Origin: Gammaproteobacteria bacterium | Lineage (GTDB): Bacteria; Pseudomonadota; Gammaproteobacteria; UBA9214 | NCBI GenBank assembly: GCA_030635865.1 | Contig: DAOVYA010000109.1 | Location: forward strand, 1 to 5,883 | Length of the DNA: 5,883 nucleotides | Direction of reading: 5' to 3' | Shown: positions 1-5,362 of the stretch, one piece after another | Position numbering within the stretch: position 1 is the stretch's first letter | Layout of the letters: each line of letters opens with the position of its first letter | Made by a program: the position numbers and the translations under genes | Notes under the pieces: generated by a model | Database searches by the model: none | Seen by the model: the letters and a program-made list of their open reading frames with translations, nothing else | Told to the model about the DNA's origin: nothing

Positions 1-560
1 ACGACCGTGACCAGCAACACCACCAGCCGTCCGGCCACCTCGGCGGCAAGCCCCAGTGTGGCGCCAAACACCATGCCGGGCAGGATATAGGCAGGTGCCC
101 ACAATATGGAGGCAATGATATCCACCAGCAGGAAGCGCGGCAGGGTCATGTTCATCATCCCGGCAATGGCGGGCACGATGGGGCGCAACGGCCCGATAAA
201 GCGTGCCATGAAGACACTCTTCCCGCCGTGTTTGCAGAAGAAATCGACACCACGATTGACCAGTACCGGATAACGCCGGAATGGCCAGATGACCCTTAGT
301 TGCTGGTGATAGTAATGTCCCATCAGGAAGCTGATCAGGTCACCACAGATTGCGCCGGTGATGGTCCAGAACATGATGGGAACGATTGGCAACGCGCCGG
401 TAGCCATCAGTGCGCCGGCCCCGAACAGCAGCACTGCACCGGGAATCAGGAGGCCCAGCACGATGAGTGACTCCATCAGTGCAATCAGGAACACGACAAC
501 ACTGGCCGCGTGCGGATGTAATGTAACCCAGTCGAGTATTGGTTGTAGCAGGTTTTCCAC
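1..560 (-). CDS. DedA-family (SNARE-associated/VTT) inner-membrane protein, C-terminus cut by window edge
   Basis: A reading frame of 186 visible residues runs off the left edge. It starts at a GTG, giving VENLLQPILDWV, which resembles the usual N-terminus of this family; I see no strong Shine-Dalgarno site. Signatures seen are the acidic residue E30 in a hydrophobic stretch followed by GLLIPG (36-41), GD at 73-74, and the family motif ARFIGPLRPIVPAIAG (119-134) with R120, P124, R126 and P130. Hydrophobic segments lie at about 20-57, 139-165 and 168-186. DedA proteins are polytopic inner-membrane proteins linked to lipid-carrier (undecaprenyl phosphate) recycling and membrane homeostasis; that role is known for relatives, not shown here. 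The gene begins 22 bases after the hemL stop codon, so the two are probably co-transcribed. The C-terminal part resembles the DedA half of bifunctional DedA/PAP2-phosphatase proteins, so a fused phosphatase domain beyond the edge is possible. The family call is firm; the exact subfamily is not. Confidence 0.9.
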   Translation of the reverse strand, partial: MENLLQPILDWVTLHPHAASVVVFLIALMESLIVLGLLIPGAVLLFGAGALMATGALPIVPIMFWTITGAICGDLISFLMGHYYHQQLRVIWPFRRYPVLVNRGVDFFCKHGGKSVFMARFIGPLRPIVPAIAGMMNMTLPRFLLVDIIASILWAPAYILPGMVFGATLGLAAEVAGRLVVLLVTV

Positions 561-582
561 GCGGTTTGCTTTACAGGTTGTT

Positions 583-1863
583 CTATAGTGCGGCGAATGC
601 TTGCTCGGCGGCGTCCAGGGTGGCATCGATGACAGCGTCGCTGTGTGCCGACGAAATAAAACCGGTCTCGTAGGCGGAGGGTGCAAGATAGACACCGGCA
701 TCCAGCATGCCATGGTAAAAGGCCTGGAAACGGTTCATGTCACAGGCCGTGACTTGCTCAAATCGTGTGATAGCGCTTTCCGGGCTGAAGAAGTAGCCAA
801 ACATTCCGCCGACCTGGTTGGTGGTGAAGGGAATGCCGGCCTTGTCGGCATGCGCCTGTAAGCCGGATGTCAGCCGTTTTGCTGCTCTATCCAGTTGCTG
901 GTGGAATCCATCTGCGCCAGCCAGTTCCAGGGTCGCCAGGCCGGCGGCGAGTGAGATGGGATTACCGGACAGGGTGCCGGCCTGGTACACCGGTCCCAGC
1001 GGTGCGAGTTGTTCCATAATGTCGCGCCGACCGCCAAAGGCACCGACCGGCAGGCCACCGCCGATGACTTTCCCCAGCGTGGTGAGGTCGGGCGTGATGC
1101 CGTAGTGTTGCTGGGCGCCGCCCAGGGAGACCCGGAAACCGGTCAGGACCTCATCGAAAATCAGTACACTGCCGTATTCATCGCAGAGGCTGCGGAGCCC
1201 CTCCAGGAAGCCGGGAACCGGTGGGATACAATTCATGTTGCCAGCAACAGGTTCGACGATTATCGCCGCAATTTCACCACCAATCGATGCAAATACTTCC
1301 CTTATCACGTCCAGATCGTTATAGGTCAAGGTGCTGGTATGTTCGGCCACGGCTGCGGGAACGCCCGGTGATGTTGGGACGCCAAGAGTGAGGGCGCCGG
1401 ACCCGGCCTTCACCAGCAGGGCATCGGAGTGGCCATGGTAGCAACCCTCGAACTTGATAAACCGGTCGCGCCCGGTAAACCCGCGGGCCAGGCGGATGGC
1501 GCTCATGGTCGCCTCGGTGCCTGAATTGACCATGCGTACCATGTCCATGGACGGCACCAGTTTGCAAAGTTGCTCGGCCATGCGGGTTTCGATTTCCGTG
1601 GGGGCCCCGAAACCGAGACCCTGTGCCGCCATCTCCCGGACCGCCTTGATCACGTCGGGGTGGGCATGACCGGCAATCATCGGGCCCCAGGAAGCGACAA
1701 AATCGATGTAGCGTTTGTCATCGACATCAAACAGATATGCGCCTTCACCACGGGTGAAGAAAACCGGGTCGCCACCGACGCCCTTGAAGGCACGTACCGG
1801 TGAGTTGACGCCACCGGGAATATGCCGGCAGGCAGACTGGAACAGATCGTGTGAGCGGGTCAT
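583..1863 (-). CDS. hemL: Glutamate-1-semialdehyde 2,1-aminomutase
   Basis: This PLP enzyme of the class III aminotransferase fold converts glutamate-1-semialdehyde to 5-aminolevulinate, the last step of the C5 route to haem and other tetrapyrroles, in the cytosol. From the chosen start it has 426 residues, the same length as the E. coli enzyme. Visible landmarks are [12 protein letters not shown] (15-26), the cofactor phosphate-binding NSGTEA (113-118), CYHGHSD (141-147), the FDEV motif with D237 contacting the PLP ring nitrogen, and the Schiff-base lysine K265 in [18 protein letters not shown]. The open frame extends 13 codons upstream to an ATG at 1902. I prefer the start at 1863 because [11 protein letters not shown] matches the family N-terminus and an AGGGA Shine-Dalgarno (1876-1872) sits 8 bases before it. 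All catalytic residues I checked are present. It lies downstream of thiE, separated by a repeat-filled spacer, so it may have its own promoter, although I see no clear one. The DedA gene follows closely. Confidence 0.97.
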   Translation of the reverse strand: MTRSHDLFQSACRHIPGGVNSPVRAFKGVGGDPVFFTRGEGAYLFDVDDKRYIDFVASWGPMIAGHAHPDVIKAVREMAAQGLGFGAPTEIETRMAEQLCKLVPSMDMVRMVNSGTEATMSAIRLARGFTGRDRFIKFEGCYHGHSDALLVKAGSGALTLGVPTSPGVPAAVAEHTSTLTYNDLDVIREVFASIGGEIAAIIVEPVAGNMNCIPPVPGFLEGLRSLCDEYGSVLIFDEVLTGFRVSLGGAQQHYGITPDLTTLGKVIGGGLPVGAFGGRRDIMEQLAPLGPVYQAGTLSGNPISLAAGLATLELAGADGFHQQLDRAAKRLTSGLQAHADKAGIPFTTNQVGGMFGYFFSPESAITRFEQVTACDMNRFQAFYHGMLDAGVYLAPSAYETGFISSAHSDAVIDATLDAAEQAFAAL

Positions 1864-1962
1864 TGTCTTAATCCCTGTTTTGATTATTGCCAATGGTAAC
1901 AAATACTGGTCATTTATCGCGCTTGAGAAATGCTCCTTGGTTTTCTGTGTGAGCGTAGCGGA

Positions 1963-1979
1963 TTTAATCTGCGATTAAA
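1963..1979. repeat. Short perfect hairpin upstream of hemL
   Basis: TTTAATC (1963-1969) and GATTAAA (1973-1979) are perfect 7-base complements around a 3-base loop. Flanking GGA and TCC could extend the stem with a bulge. There is no T-run after it on either strand, so it is not a typical terminator. It could be a small operator-like palindrome or chance in AT-rich DNA. Confidence 0.35.
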
Positions 1980-1988
1980 CAATCCCCT

Positions 1989-2142
1989 CGTCATTGCGAC
2001 CCCTTTTCCCGTCATTGCGAGCGAAGCGCGGCAATCTCGTGACGCTGGCAGCGGACTTGACGAGATTGCCGCGTCACTTCGTTCCTCGCAATGACGGGGA
2101 GTATTAAGAAATTGCCGCGTCACTTCGTTCCTCGCAATGACG
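1989..2142. repeat. REP-like palindromic repeat cluster (GTCATTGCGAGCGAAGCG type)
   Basis: The 10-mer GTCATTGCGA occurs directly at 1990-1999 and 2011-2020, and as its complement TCGCAATGAC at 2086-2095 and 2132-2141, giving a nested inverted arrangement. The inner pair forms a long hairpin: 2011-2040 pairs with 2060-2095 around a 19-base loop, with two 3-base gaps in the left arm. A 32-base segment at 2065-2096 is repeated exactly at 2111-2142. This sequence type is a widespread dispersed palindromic repeat of bacterial genomes, often mis-annotated as short proteins. The cluster begins 10 bases after the thiE stop codon, so in RNA it would form the 3' end of the thiD-thiE message and may stabilise or terminate it. 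Confidence 0.9.
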
Positions 2143-2152
2143 CTGAAATGTT

Positions 2153-2806
2153 TTACTTTGCCGTTGGGCCAAAGCAATCTGCATATTTACGGGCGGCCGC
2201 CTGAATATCCACCTGGCCAAAAACACCGTGAATCACTGCCAGCAGGTTTGCGCCGGCCTCGACCAGTTGTCTGCCATTCTCCGGTGTAATGCCGCCGATG
2301 ACCGCAATCGGCAGGACAAATTGTGCGCGTGCCCGTTCCAGCAGTGAAATGTCTGCCTGCACGGCATCCGGTTTGCTGTGCGAGGGGAAAAAACGTCCAA
2401 AGGCAACATAGCTGGCGCCTGCACGAACCGCTTCAATAGCGTATTCCAGCTGGTTGTAACAGGATGCGCCAATGATGGCCCCGGCACCCAGCTGTTGGCG
2501 GGCCTGGCTGACAGAAATATCGTGACGGCCCAGGTGTACACCGGCCGCACCCGTTTCCCGTGCCAGCTCAACGTCATCATTAATGATCAGTGGCACTCCC
2601 TGTTGTTCACACAGGTTGACCAGCAGGGTGGCCTCGCGTTTGCGTTCAGTCATGGAGTGGTGCTTGTTGCGGTACTGGATGAGGCGGGCGCCTCCGGCAA
2701 TGGCCTGTGCAACCTGTTCAACCAGTACATCCGTCGGAATCAGCTGACTATCGGTAATGGCGTACAGGCCACTCAGCAAGTCGGGCCGGGACAGTCCGCT
2801 AGTCAT
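2153..2806 (-). CDS. thiE: Thiamine-phosphate synthase
   Basis: ThiE couples 4-amino-2-methyl-5-hydroxymethylpyrimidine diphosphate with thiazole phosphate carboxylate to give thiamine phosphate. It is a soluble TIM-barrel enzyme. The 217-residue product fits the family (E. coli about 211). Motifs in order are LIQYRNKHHS (42-51, the QxRxK diphosphate-binding strand), IINDDVELA (75-82), GVHLGRHD (89-96), YVAFGRFFPSHSK (133-145, the loop usually written GxxFxTxTK, here with serines), and the phosphate-binding VIGGITPEN (169-177). The start at 2806 overlaps the thiD stop by 8 bases, typical of translational coupling, and gives MTSGLSRPDLLSGLYAITD. The frame stays open to an ATG at 2875, but that start would place 23 unrelated residues inside thiD coding sequence. 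No strong Shine-Dalgarno precedes 2806, which fits coupling to thiD. The Thr-to-Ser changes in the phosphate loop are conservative, so activity is expected. Confidence 0.95.
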   Translation of the reverse strand: MTSGLSRPDLLSGLYAITDSQLIPTDVLVEQVAQAIAGGARLIQYRNKHHSMTERKREATLLVNLCEQQGVPLIINDDVELARETGAAGVHLGRHDISVSQARQQLGAGAIIGASCYNQLEYAIEAVRAGASYVAFGRFFPSHSKPDAVQADISLLERARAQFVLPIAVIGGITPENGRQLVEAGANLLAVIHGVFGQVDIQAAARKYADCFGPTAK

Positions 2807-3587
2807 CTTTTGACCAGAACAGGCGGTCGGGCAGGTATTGGCCCTGACCGGGGCGATAGCCCTGCCGGAGTGCATTCCAGGTAAAGTCCTGGGCCTCGTT
2901 GATGGCCTGAAAGGGGGCCAGTCCGTGAGCCAGCAGGCCGGCAGTACAAGCCGCGAGTGTACAGCCCGAGCCGTGGTAACTGTGTGGCAGGCGCTCCCAT
3001 GTAAATGACTCCAGCAACTGCTGTTCGTGGTACAGGGTATTGATGACCTGCGGTGAGTCTTCGTGGGTGCCGGTTATCAGTACATATTCAGCGCCTTGTT
3101 CCAGCAGGGCGAGCGCACAGTCATCCAGAGAGTCGGCTTGCGGGACCAGTGCGCGTGCTTCCAGGCTGTTGGGGGTCAGTACGGTTGCGACTGGCAGTAA
3201 TAAAGACCGCATTGCCTCCACCAGGCCGGACGTGCCCAGCTCAGTACCGCTGCCGGTTGCCAGTACCGGGTCCAGCACCAGGGGAAGGTCCGGGTAGTCC
3301 TGCAAAATCCCGTGAATGGCCTGCACGTTTTCTGCACTGCCGAGCATACCGGTCTTGAAGGCGGCAACCGGCATATCATCCAGAACCGCGCGCGCCTGGG
3401 CCGTGACCCAATCTGCATCCAGCGGTGTGGATTCATGTACATCACGGGTATCCTGGATCGTGAGCGCCGTAATTACAGGCGCAGCCAGACATCCCAGGCT
3501 GGCCAGTGACTCAATATCTGCCTGGATGCCGGCACCACCGCAAGGGTCGTGACCGGAAAAGGTCATCACGATCGGGGTTTTTTTCAT
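2799..3587 (-). CDS. thiD: Hydroxymethylpyrimidine/phosphomethylpyrimidine kinase
   Basis: ThiD phosphorylates hydroxymethylpyrimidine and then its monophosphate, supplying HMP-diphosphate to ThiE. It is a ribokinase-fold (PfkB-like) cytosolic enzyme. The product has 262 residues, close to the usual 260-270. Seen in order: SGHDPCGGAGIQADI (11-25, substrate site), KTGMLGS (78-84), LDPVLATGSG (105-114), LTPNSLEA (137-144), and the anion-hole/catalytic motif HGSGCTLAA (205-213) with C209. The residue after QADI is Glu rather than the common Lys; I believe this is a recurrent variant rather than damage. The ATG at 3587 is directly preceded by GGAG, too close to be an ideal ribosome site; an AGG lies slightly further upstream. 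Its 3' end overlaps thiE, forming a two-gene operon. The upstream region is shared with a divergent rubredoxin gene, and no TPP riboswitch (THI box) is recognisable there. Confidence 0.96.
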   Translation of the reverse strand: MKKTPIVMTFSGHDPCGGAGIQADIESLASLGCLAAPVITALTIQDTRDVHESTPLDADWVTAQARAVLDDMPVAAFKTGMLGSAENVQAIHGILQDYPDLPLVLDPVLATGSGTELGTSGLVEAMRSLLLPVATVLTPNSLEARALVPQADSLDDCALALLEQGAEYVLITGTHEDSPQVINTLYHEQQLLESFTWERLPHSYHGSGCTLAACTAGLLAHGLAPFQAINEAQDFTWNALRQGYRPGQGQYLPDRLFWSKDD

Positions 3588-3635
3588 CTCCGGGGACCTG
3601 GCTGCCTGTTATGTGTTGATGCTTGCCAATTATGT

Positions 3636-3644
3636 ATTCTAGCA
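3636..3644 (-). promoter_or_regulatory. Putative extended -10 promoter for thiD-thiE
   Basis: On the minus strand the sequence TGCTAGAAT matches an extended -10 element (TGnTATAAT with one mismatch). Transcription would start near 3629, leaving a leader of roughly 40 bases before the thiD ATG, which is too short for a TPP riboswitch. The -35 region 17 bases upstream is poor, as is common for extended -10 promoters. This is inferred from sequence only. Confidence 0.4.
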
Positions 3645-3679
3645 TCGGGCGTACACTGTTTATCGGCAACCTGTGTCGT

Positions 3680-3685
3680 TACAAT
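3680..3685 (+). promoter_or_regulatory. Possible -10 box for rubredoxin
   Basis: TACAAT (5 of 6 to TATAAT) lies 54 bases before the rubredoxin ATG. The -35 region is weak, with only a loose TTTATC 15 bases upstream. A small hairpin (CTGTC, loop CTGAA, GACAG at 3688-3702) would follow in the leader. Weak evidence. Confidence 0.25.
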
Positions 3686-3739
3686 GCCTGTCCTGAAGAC
3701 AGCCTGTATGGCTGGGAGCCTTGTTAGCGGGAAGTAAAC

Positions 3740-3913
3740 ATGAATACCTATCGGGAATATATGTGTGTGGTGTGCGGTTTCGTTTATGACGAGGAGGCCG
3801 GTCTGCCTGAAGAGGGGTTTCCCCCCGGCACCCGCTGGGAGGACATCCCGGAAAATTGGGTCTGCCCGGAATGTGGTGCAGAGAAGCAGGACTTTGAAAT
3901 GGTGGAAGTCTGA
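3740..3913 (+). CDS. Rubredoxin
   Basis: This small soluble electron carrier holds one iron bound by four cysteines. The 57-residue product has both metal knuckles, CVVCG (9-13) and CPECG (42-46), spaced as in classical rubredoxins. The conserved middle [21 protein letters not shown] (26-46, from G26) and the aromatic Y7 and W40 near the cluster are present. All four ligands (C9, C12, C42, C45) are intact, and the length is normal for a single-domain rubredoxin. GGGAAG lies upstream of the ATG as a plausible ribosome site. It is divergent from thiD across 152 bases, and a DUF5063-like gene follows 114 bases downstream. Its partner, such as a rubredoxin reductase, alkane hydroxylase, or oxygen or peroxide reductase, is not in the window, so its specific role is unknown. 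The symbol (rubA or similar) depends on the organism, so I leave it blank. Confidence 0.97.
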   Translation: MNTYREYMCVVCGFVYDEEAGLPEEGFPPGTRWEDIPENWVCPECGAEKQDFEMVEV

Positions 3914-4027
3914 AGCGCCCCCCGGGATATTGACTACACTGATAGATAACACGCCTTGCAAGGGACTCTGCAGCTATTCATACAATGTAGCCAAGTAATT
4001 GTATTTTATAGGTAAAATGGTGAGCAG

Positions 4028-4519
4028 ATGACAACACTTACCGAAACATTGACAGAGATGGTCGATGTCGCGGAGGGTTATTGTCAGCTGATTGACCGTA
4101 CCGGGGAAGCCCGGGGCGGATGGCTGGAGTCCCTGTTCAGCCTGATGCCTCGCCTGCACCTGGCGGTGACGACGCTGACTGCCTATGACAACAGTGATTT
4201 ACCCCTGCCGGACGTCGATCTTGATCAGCGTTTTGAGTTGTATAGTCGCCTGCGCAAAGAGCTGGGAGACCGTGATAGTTACTGGCTTGAGTTTGATGCC
4301 TCGCCCGAGGATATGCATATGTCAGGCAGCCTTGCTGATGATCTGACGGACATCTACTTCGATCTTCAACACGGGCTTCAATTGCTGGATGAGGCCTGGC
4401 CACAGCAGGCTGCACAGGCCTGGCAGTCAAGCTATCGTGTGCACTGGGGGCAACACCTTGTGGATGCAGAGCGCCACCTGTATGCACTCAAGGTGCGTGA
4501 CCTGCTTGTTCTGAACTGA
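4028..4519 (+). CDS. DUF5063-like acidic protein of unknown function
   Basis: The 163-residue product is soluble, with no signal peptide or membrane segment, and very acidic with only two lysines (K77 and K155). It looks mostly helical. The segments that suggest DUF5063 are RFELYSRLRKELGDRDSYWLEFD (68-90) and SLADDLTDIYFDLQHGL (101-117); this is from memory of the family, not a search. The family has no established biochemical function that I know of. The ATG at 4028 is preceded by GGTGAG at suitable spacing, and the frame is clean to the TGA. A second ATG at 4017 opens only a 4-codon frame overlapping this start. The gene follows rubredoxin on the same strand after 114 bases, so co-transcription is possible but not shown. 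A candidate promoter pair, TTGCAA (3956-3961) and TACAAT (3981-3986), has an over-long 19-base spacing. It is a real gene by ribosome site and length; the family call is moderate. Confidence 0.75.
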   Translation: MTTLTETLTEMVDVAEGYCQLIDRTGEARGGWLESLFSLMPRLHLAVTTLTAYDNSDLPLPDVDLDQRFELYSRLRKELGDRDSYWLEFDASPEDMHMSGSLADDLTDIYFDLQHGLQLLDEAWPQQAAQAWQSSYRVHWGQHLVDAERHLYALKVRDLLVLN

Positions 4520-4613
4520 ATCCATTATTTCCGGTCTTAATCTGCCGTTCCCGGCAAAAACCCATTAGAATGGCAATAATTATGTGCCCGCCGGGTTTAG
4601 GGCGACTGGCTTC

Positions 4614-4619
4614 TATAAT
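4614..4619 (+). promoter_or_regulatory. Possible -10 box for gspG operon
   Basis: A perfect TATAAT lies 17 bases before the gspG ATG. It would give a very short leader of about 11 bases. No good -35 hexamer sits 16-18 bases upstream (the region reads CCGGGT). It may be a promoter or simply part of the AT-rich translation start. Confidence 0.3.
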
Positions 4620-4636
4620 AAATCAGGTTATTTACG

Positions 4637-5059
4637 ATGAAATATAAATTCAACAGACAGCAGGGCTTCACCCTGATTGAAGTGATGGTCGTGGTGGTGA
4701 TCCTCGGTATCCTCGCAGCCATCCTGGTGCCCAAGGTTATGGACCGTCCTGACCAGGCCCGCAAGACCAAGGCGAGCCTGGATATCCAGGCGCTGGAAGG
4801 GGCTCTGAAAATGTACAAGATGGATAACTATGTGTATCCGGACACTGATCAGGGCCTGGAAGCACTGGTCACAAAACCCACCTCACCGGAGCCGGCAAAC
4901 TGGCAGGCCGGCGGTTACGTGGATCGCCTGCCGCTGGATCCCTGGAAACAACCCTATCAGTATCTGAGTCCGGGTGTACATGGCGCCATCGACGTCTATT
5001 CACTCGGTGTTGACCAGGTACCCAGCGAAGACGATATCACCAACTGGAATCCGCAGTAG
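4637..5059 (+). CDS. gspG: Type II secretion major pseudopilin GspG
   Basis: GspG is the main subunit of the type II secretion pseudopilus, the periplasmic piston that pushes folded proteins through the GspD secretin. The 140-residue preprotein has a short basic leader ending QQG (8-10), then FTLIEV; cleavage and N-methylation by prepilin peptidase are expected at G10/F11. The conserved Glu5 of the mature form is E15. A hydrophobic helix runs 11-32. The family core follows: ALKMYKMDNYVYPDTDQGLEALV (56-78), LPLDPWKQPYQYLSPG (98-113), and DVYSLGVD (119-126) ending DDITNW (132-137). The usual calcium-loop stretch ADGxxGGExxxxADI is about four residues shorter here, and DPWGNP is DPWKQP. Only a weak ribosome site (AGGTT) precedes the ATG. 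gspH follows, after an unusually long 303-base repeat-filled gap. No gspF lies upstream, so the cluster seems to start with gspG. Confidence 0.97.
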   Translation: MKYKFNRQQGFTLIEVMVVVVILGILAAILVPKVMDRPDQARKTKASLDIQALEGALKMYKMDNYVYPDTDQGLEALVTKPTSPEPANWQAGGYVDRLPLDPWKQPYQYLSPGVHGAIDVYSLGVDQVPSEDDITNWNPQ

Positions 5060-5086
5060 CCTGACTGGTTTTCATCCGGAAAGAAT

Positions 5087-5336
5087 AATCTCTCGCAAAG
5101 ACGCAGGGCACTAATGCTCTTTCAAACTGATAACAACACATGCTGGACTATATTAAGCTGGGCACCAGATTTATTTAATAGCCACGGAAGCACACGGAAA
5201 TACACGGAAGAATAAATGCCTTAAAAGGCTTTTTCCGTGTATTTCCGTGTGCTTCCGTGGCAATAATATCCGTCTTTATCAGATCGAAGCAGTACTAATT
5301 AATATTTCTTTCTTTGCGATCTTTACGAGAGAAATT
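5087..5336. repeat. Large imperfect palindromic element, MITE-like
   Basis: The outer ends match in inverted orientation: TCTCTCGCAAAGA (5089-5101) against TCTTTACGAGAGA (5320-5332), 12 of 13 complementary. The similarity continues inward with gaps; CTGATA (near 5127) answers TATCAG (near 5277). A perfect 29-base inverted repeat forms the core. The left half is about 40 bases longer than the right. It encodes nothing and lacks a transposase. CGCAAAGACGCA-type and CACGGAA-type repeats both recur in environmental proteobacterial genomes, in my recollection. I infer a non-autonomous mobile or REP-like element; the borders are approximate and I see no clear target-site duplication. Confidence 0.7.
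5181..5261. repeat. Perfect 29-base inverted repeat, long hairpin
   Basis: The left arm at 5181-5209 is exactly complementary to the right arm at 5233-5261, with a 23-base loop that contains a small inner GCC/GGC stem. Each arm is three 10-base units around CACGGAA (GCCACGGAAG, CACACGGAAA, TACACGGAAG). In the gspG transcript it would form a very stable stem. No T-run follows the right arm, so it is not a textbook terminator, but it could block exonucleases from the 3' side. Confidence 0.95.
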
Positions 5337-5362
5337 ACAGCGTTTATGGATGGTAACTAACT

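Larger units (their letters stand above)
1864..2152. other. Intergenic spacer thiE-hemL, 289 bases, no gene seen
   Basis: The thiE-proximal half is a REP-like repeat cluster (1989-2142). The hemL-proximal half is AT-rich, with a small hairpin at 1963-1979. An open frame crosses the spacer on the minus strand, but its translation (CEERSDAAI, DCRASLAMT) is the well-known spurious product of such repeats, so I do not call it a gene. I could not pick a convincing -35/-10 pair for hemL. Confidence 0.75.
5060..5362. other. Intergenic spacer gspG-gspH, 303 bases, no gene seen
   Basis: Almost all of this spacer is taken up by a palindromic element (about 5087-5336). I see no open frame with a ribosome site. 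Related operons usually have these two genes nearly touching, so the gap is best explained by insertion of the element. A possible -10 box TAATAT (5300-5305) in the right arm could give gspH its own weak promoter; the -35 is poor. Confidence 0.8.

Noticed and set aside
1864..1902. Longer hemL start at 1902
   Set aside because: The extra 13 residues do not resemble HemL N-termini, and the 1863 ATG has an AGGGA ribosome site and gives the standard 426 residues.
1989..2142. Repeat cluster as a possible CRISPR array
   Set aside because: The copies are inverted and nested rather than direct with regular unique spacers, and no cas gene is present.
1914..2177. 87-codon open frame on the minus strand between hemL and thiE
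   Set aside because: It is translated REP-like repeat (CEERSDAAI, DCRASLAMT), a known spurious product, and it overlaps the end of thiE.
2807..2875. Longer thiE start at 2875
   Set aside because: It would add 23 residues encoded in the thiD frame overlap with no ThiE similarity; the 2806 start fits the family and an 8-base coupled overlap.
2378..2884. 168-codon open frame on the plus strand opposite thiE
   Set aside because: It is a shadow of thiE and the end of thiD, whose motifs are intact on the other strand.
3584..3961. 125-codon open frame on the minus strand opposite rubredoxin
   Set aside because: It is antisense to the clear rubredoxin gene and has no recognisable features of its own.
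4543..4556. Hairpin TGCCG-TTCC-CGGCA after the DUF5063 gene
   Set aside because: On the plus strand it is followed by A residues, not T, so it does not work as an intrinsic terminator for the upstream gene; a 5-base stem may be chance.
4571..4587. Sigma-54-like TGGCA...GTGC upstream of gspG
   Set aside because: The GG to GC spacing is 12 rather than 10 bases and the TTGC part is missing.
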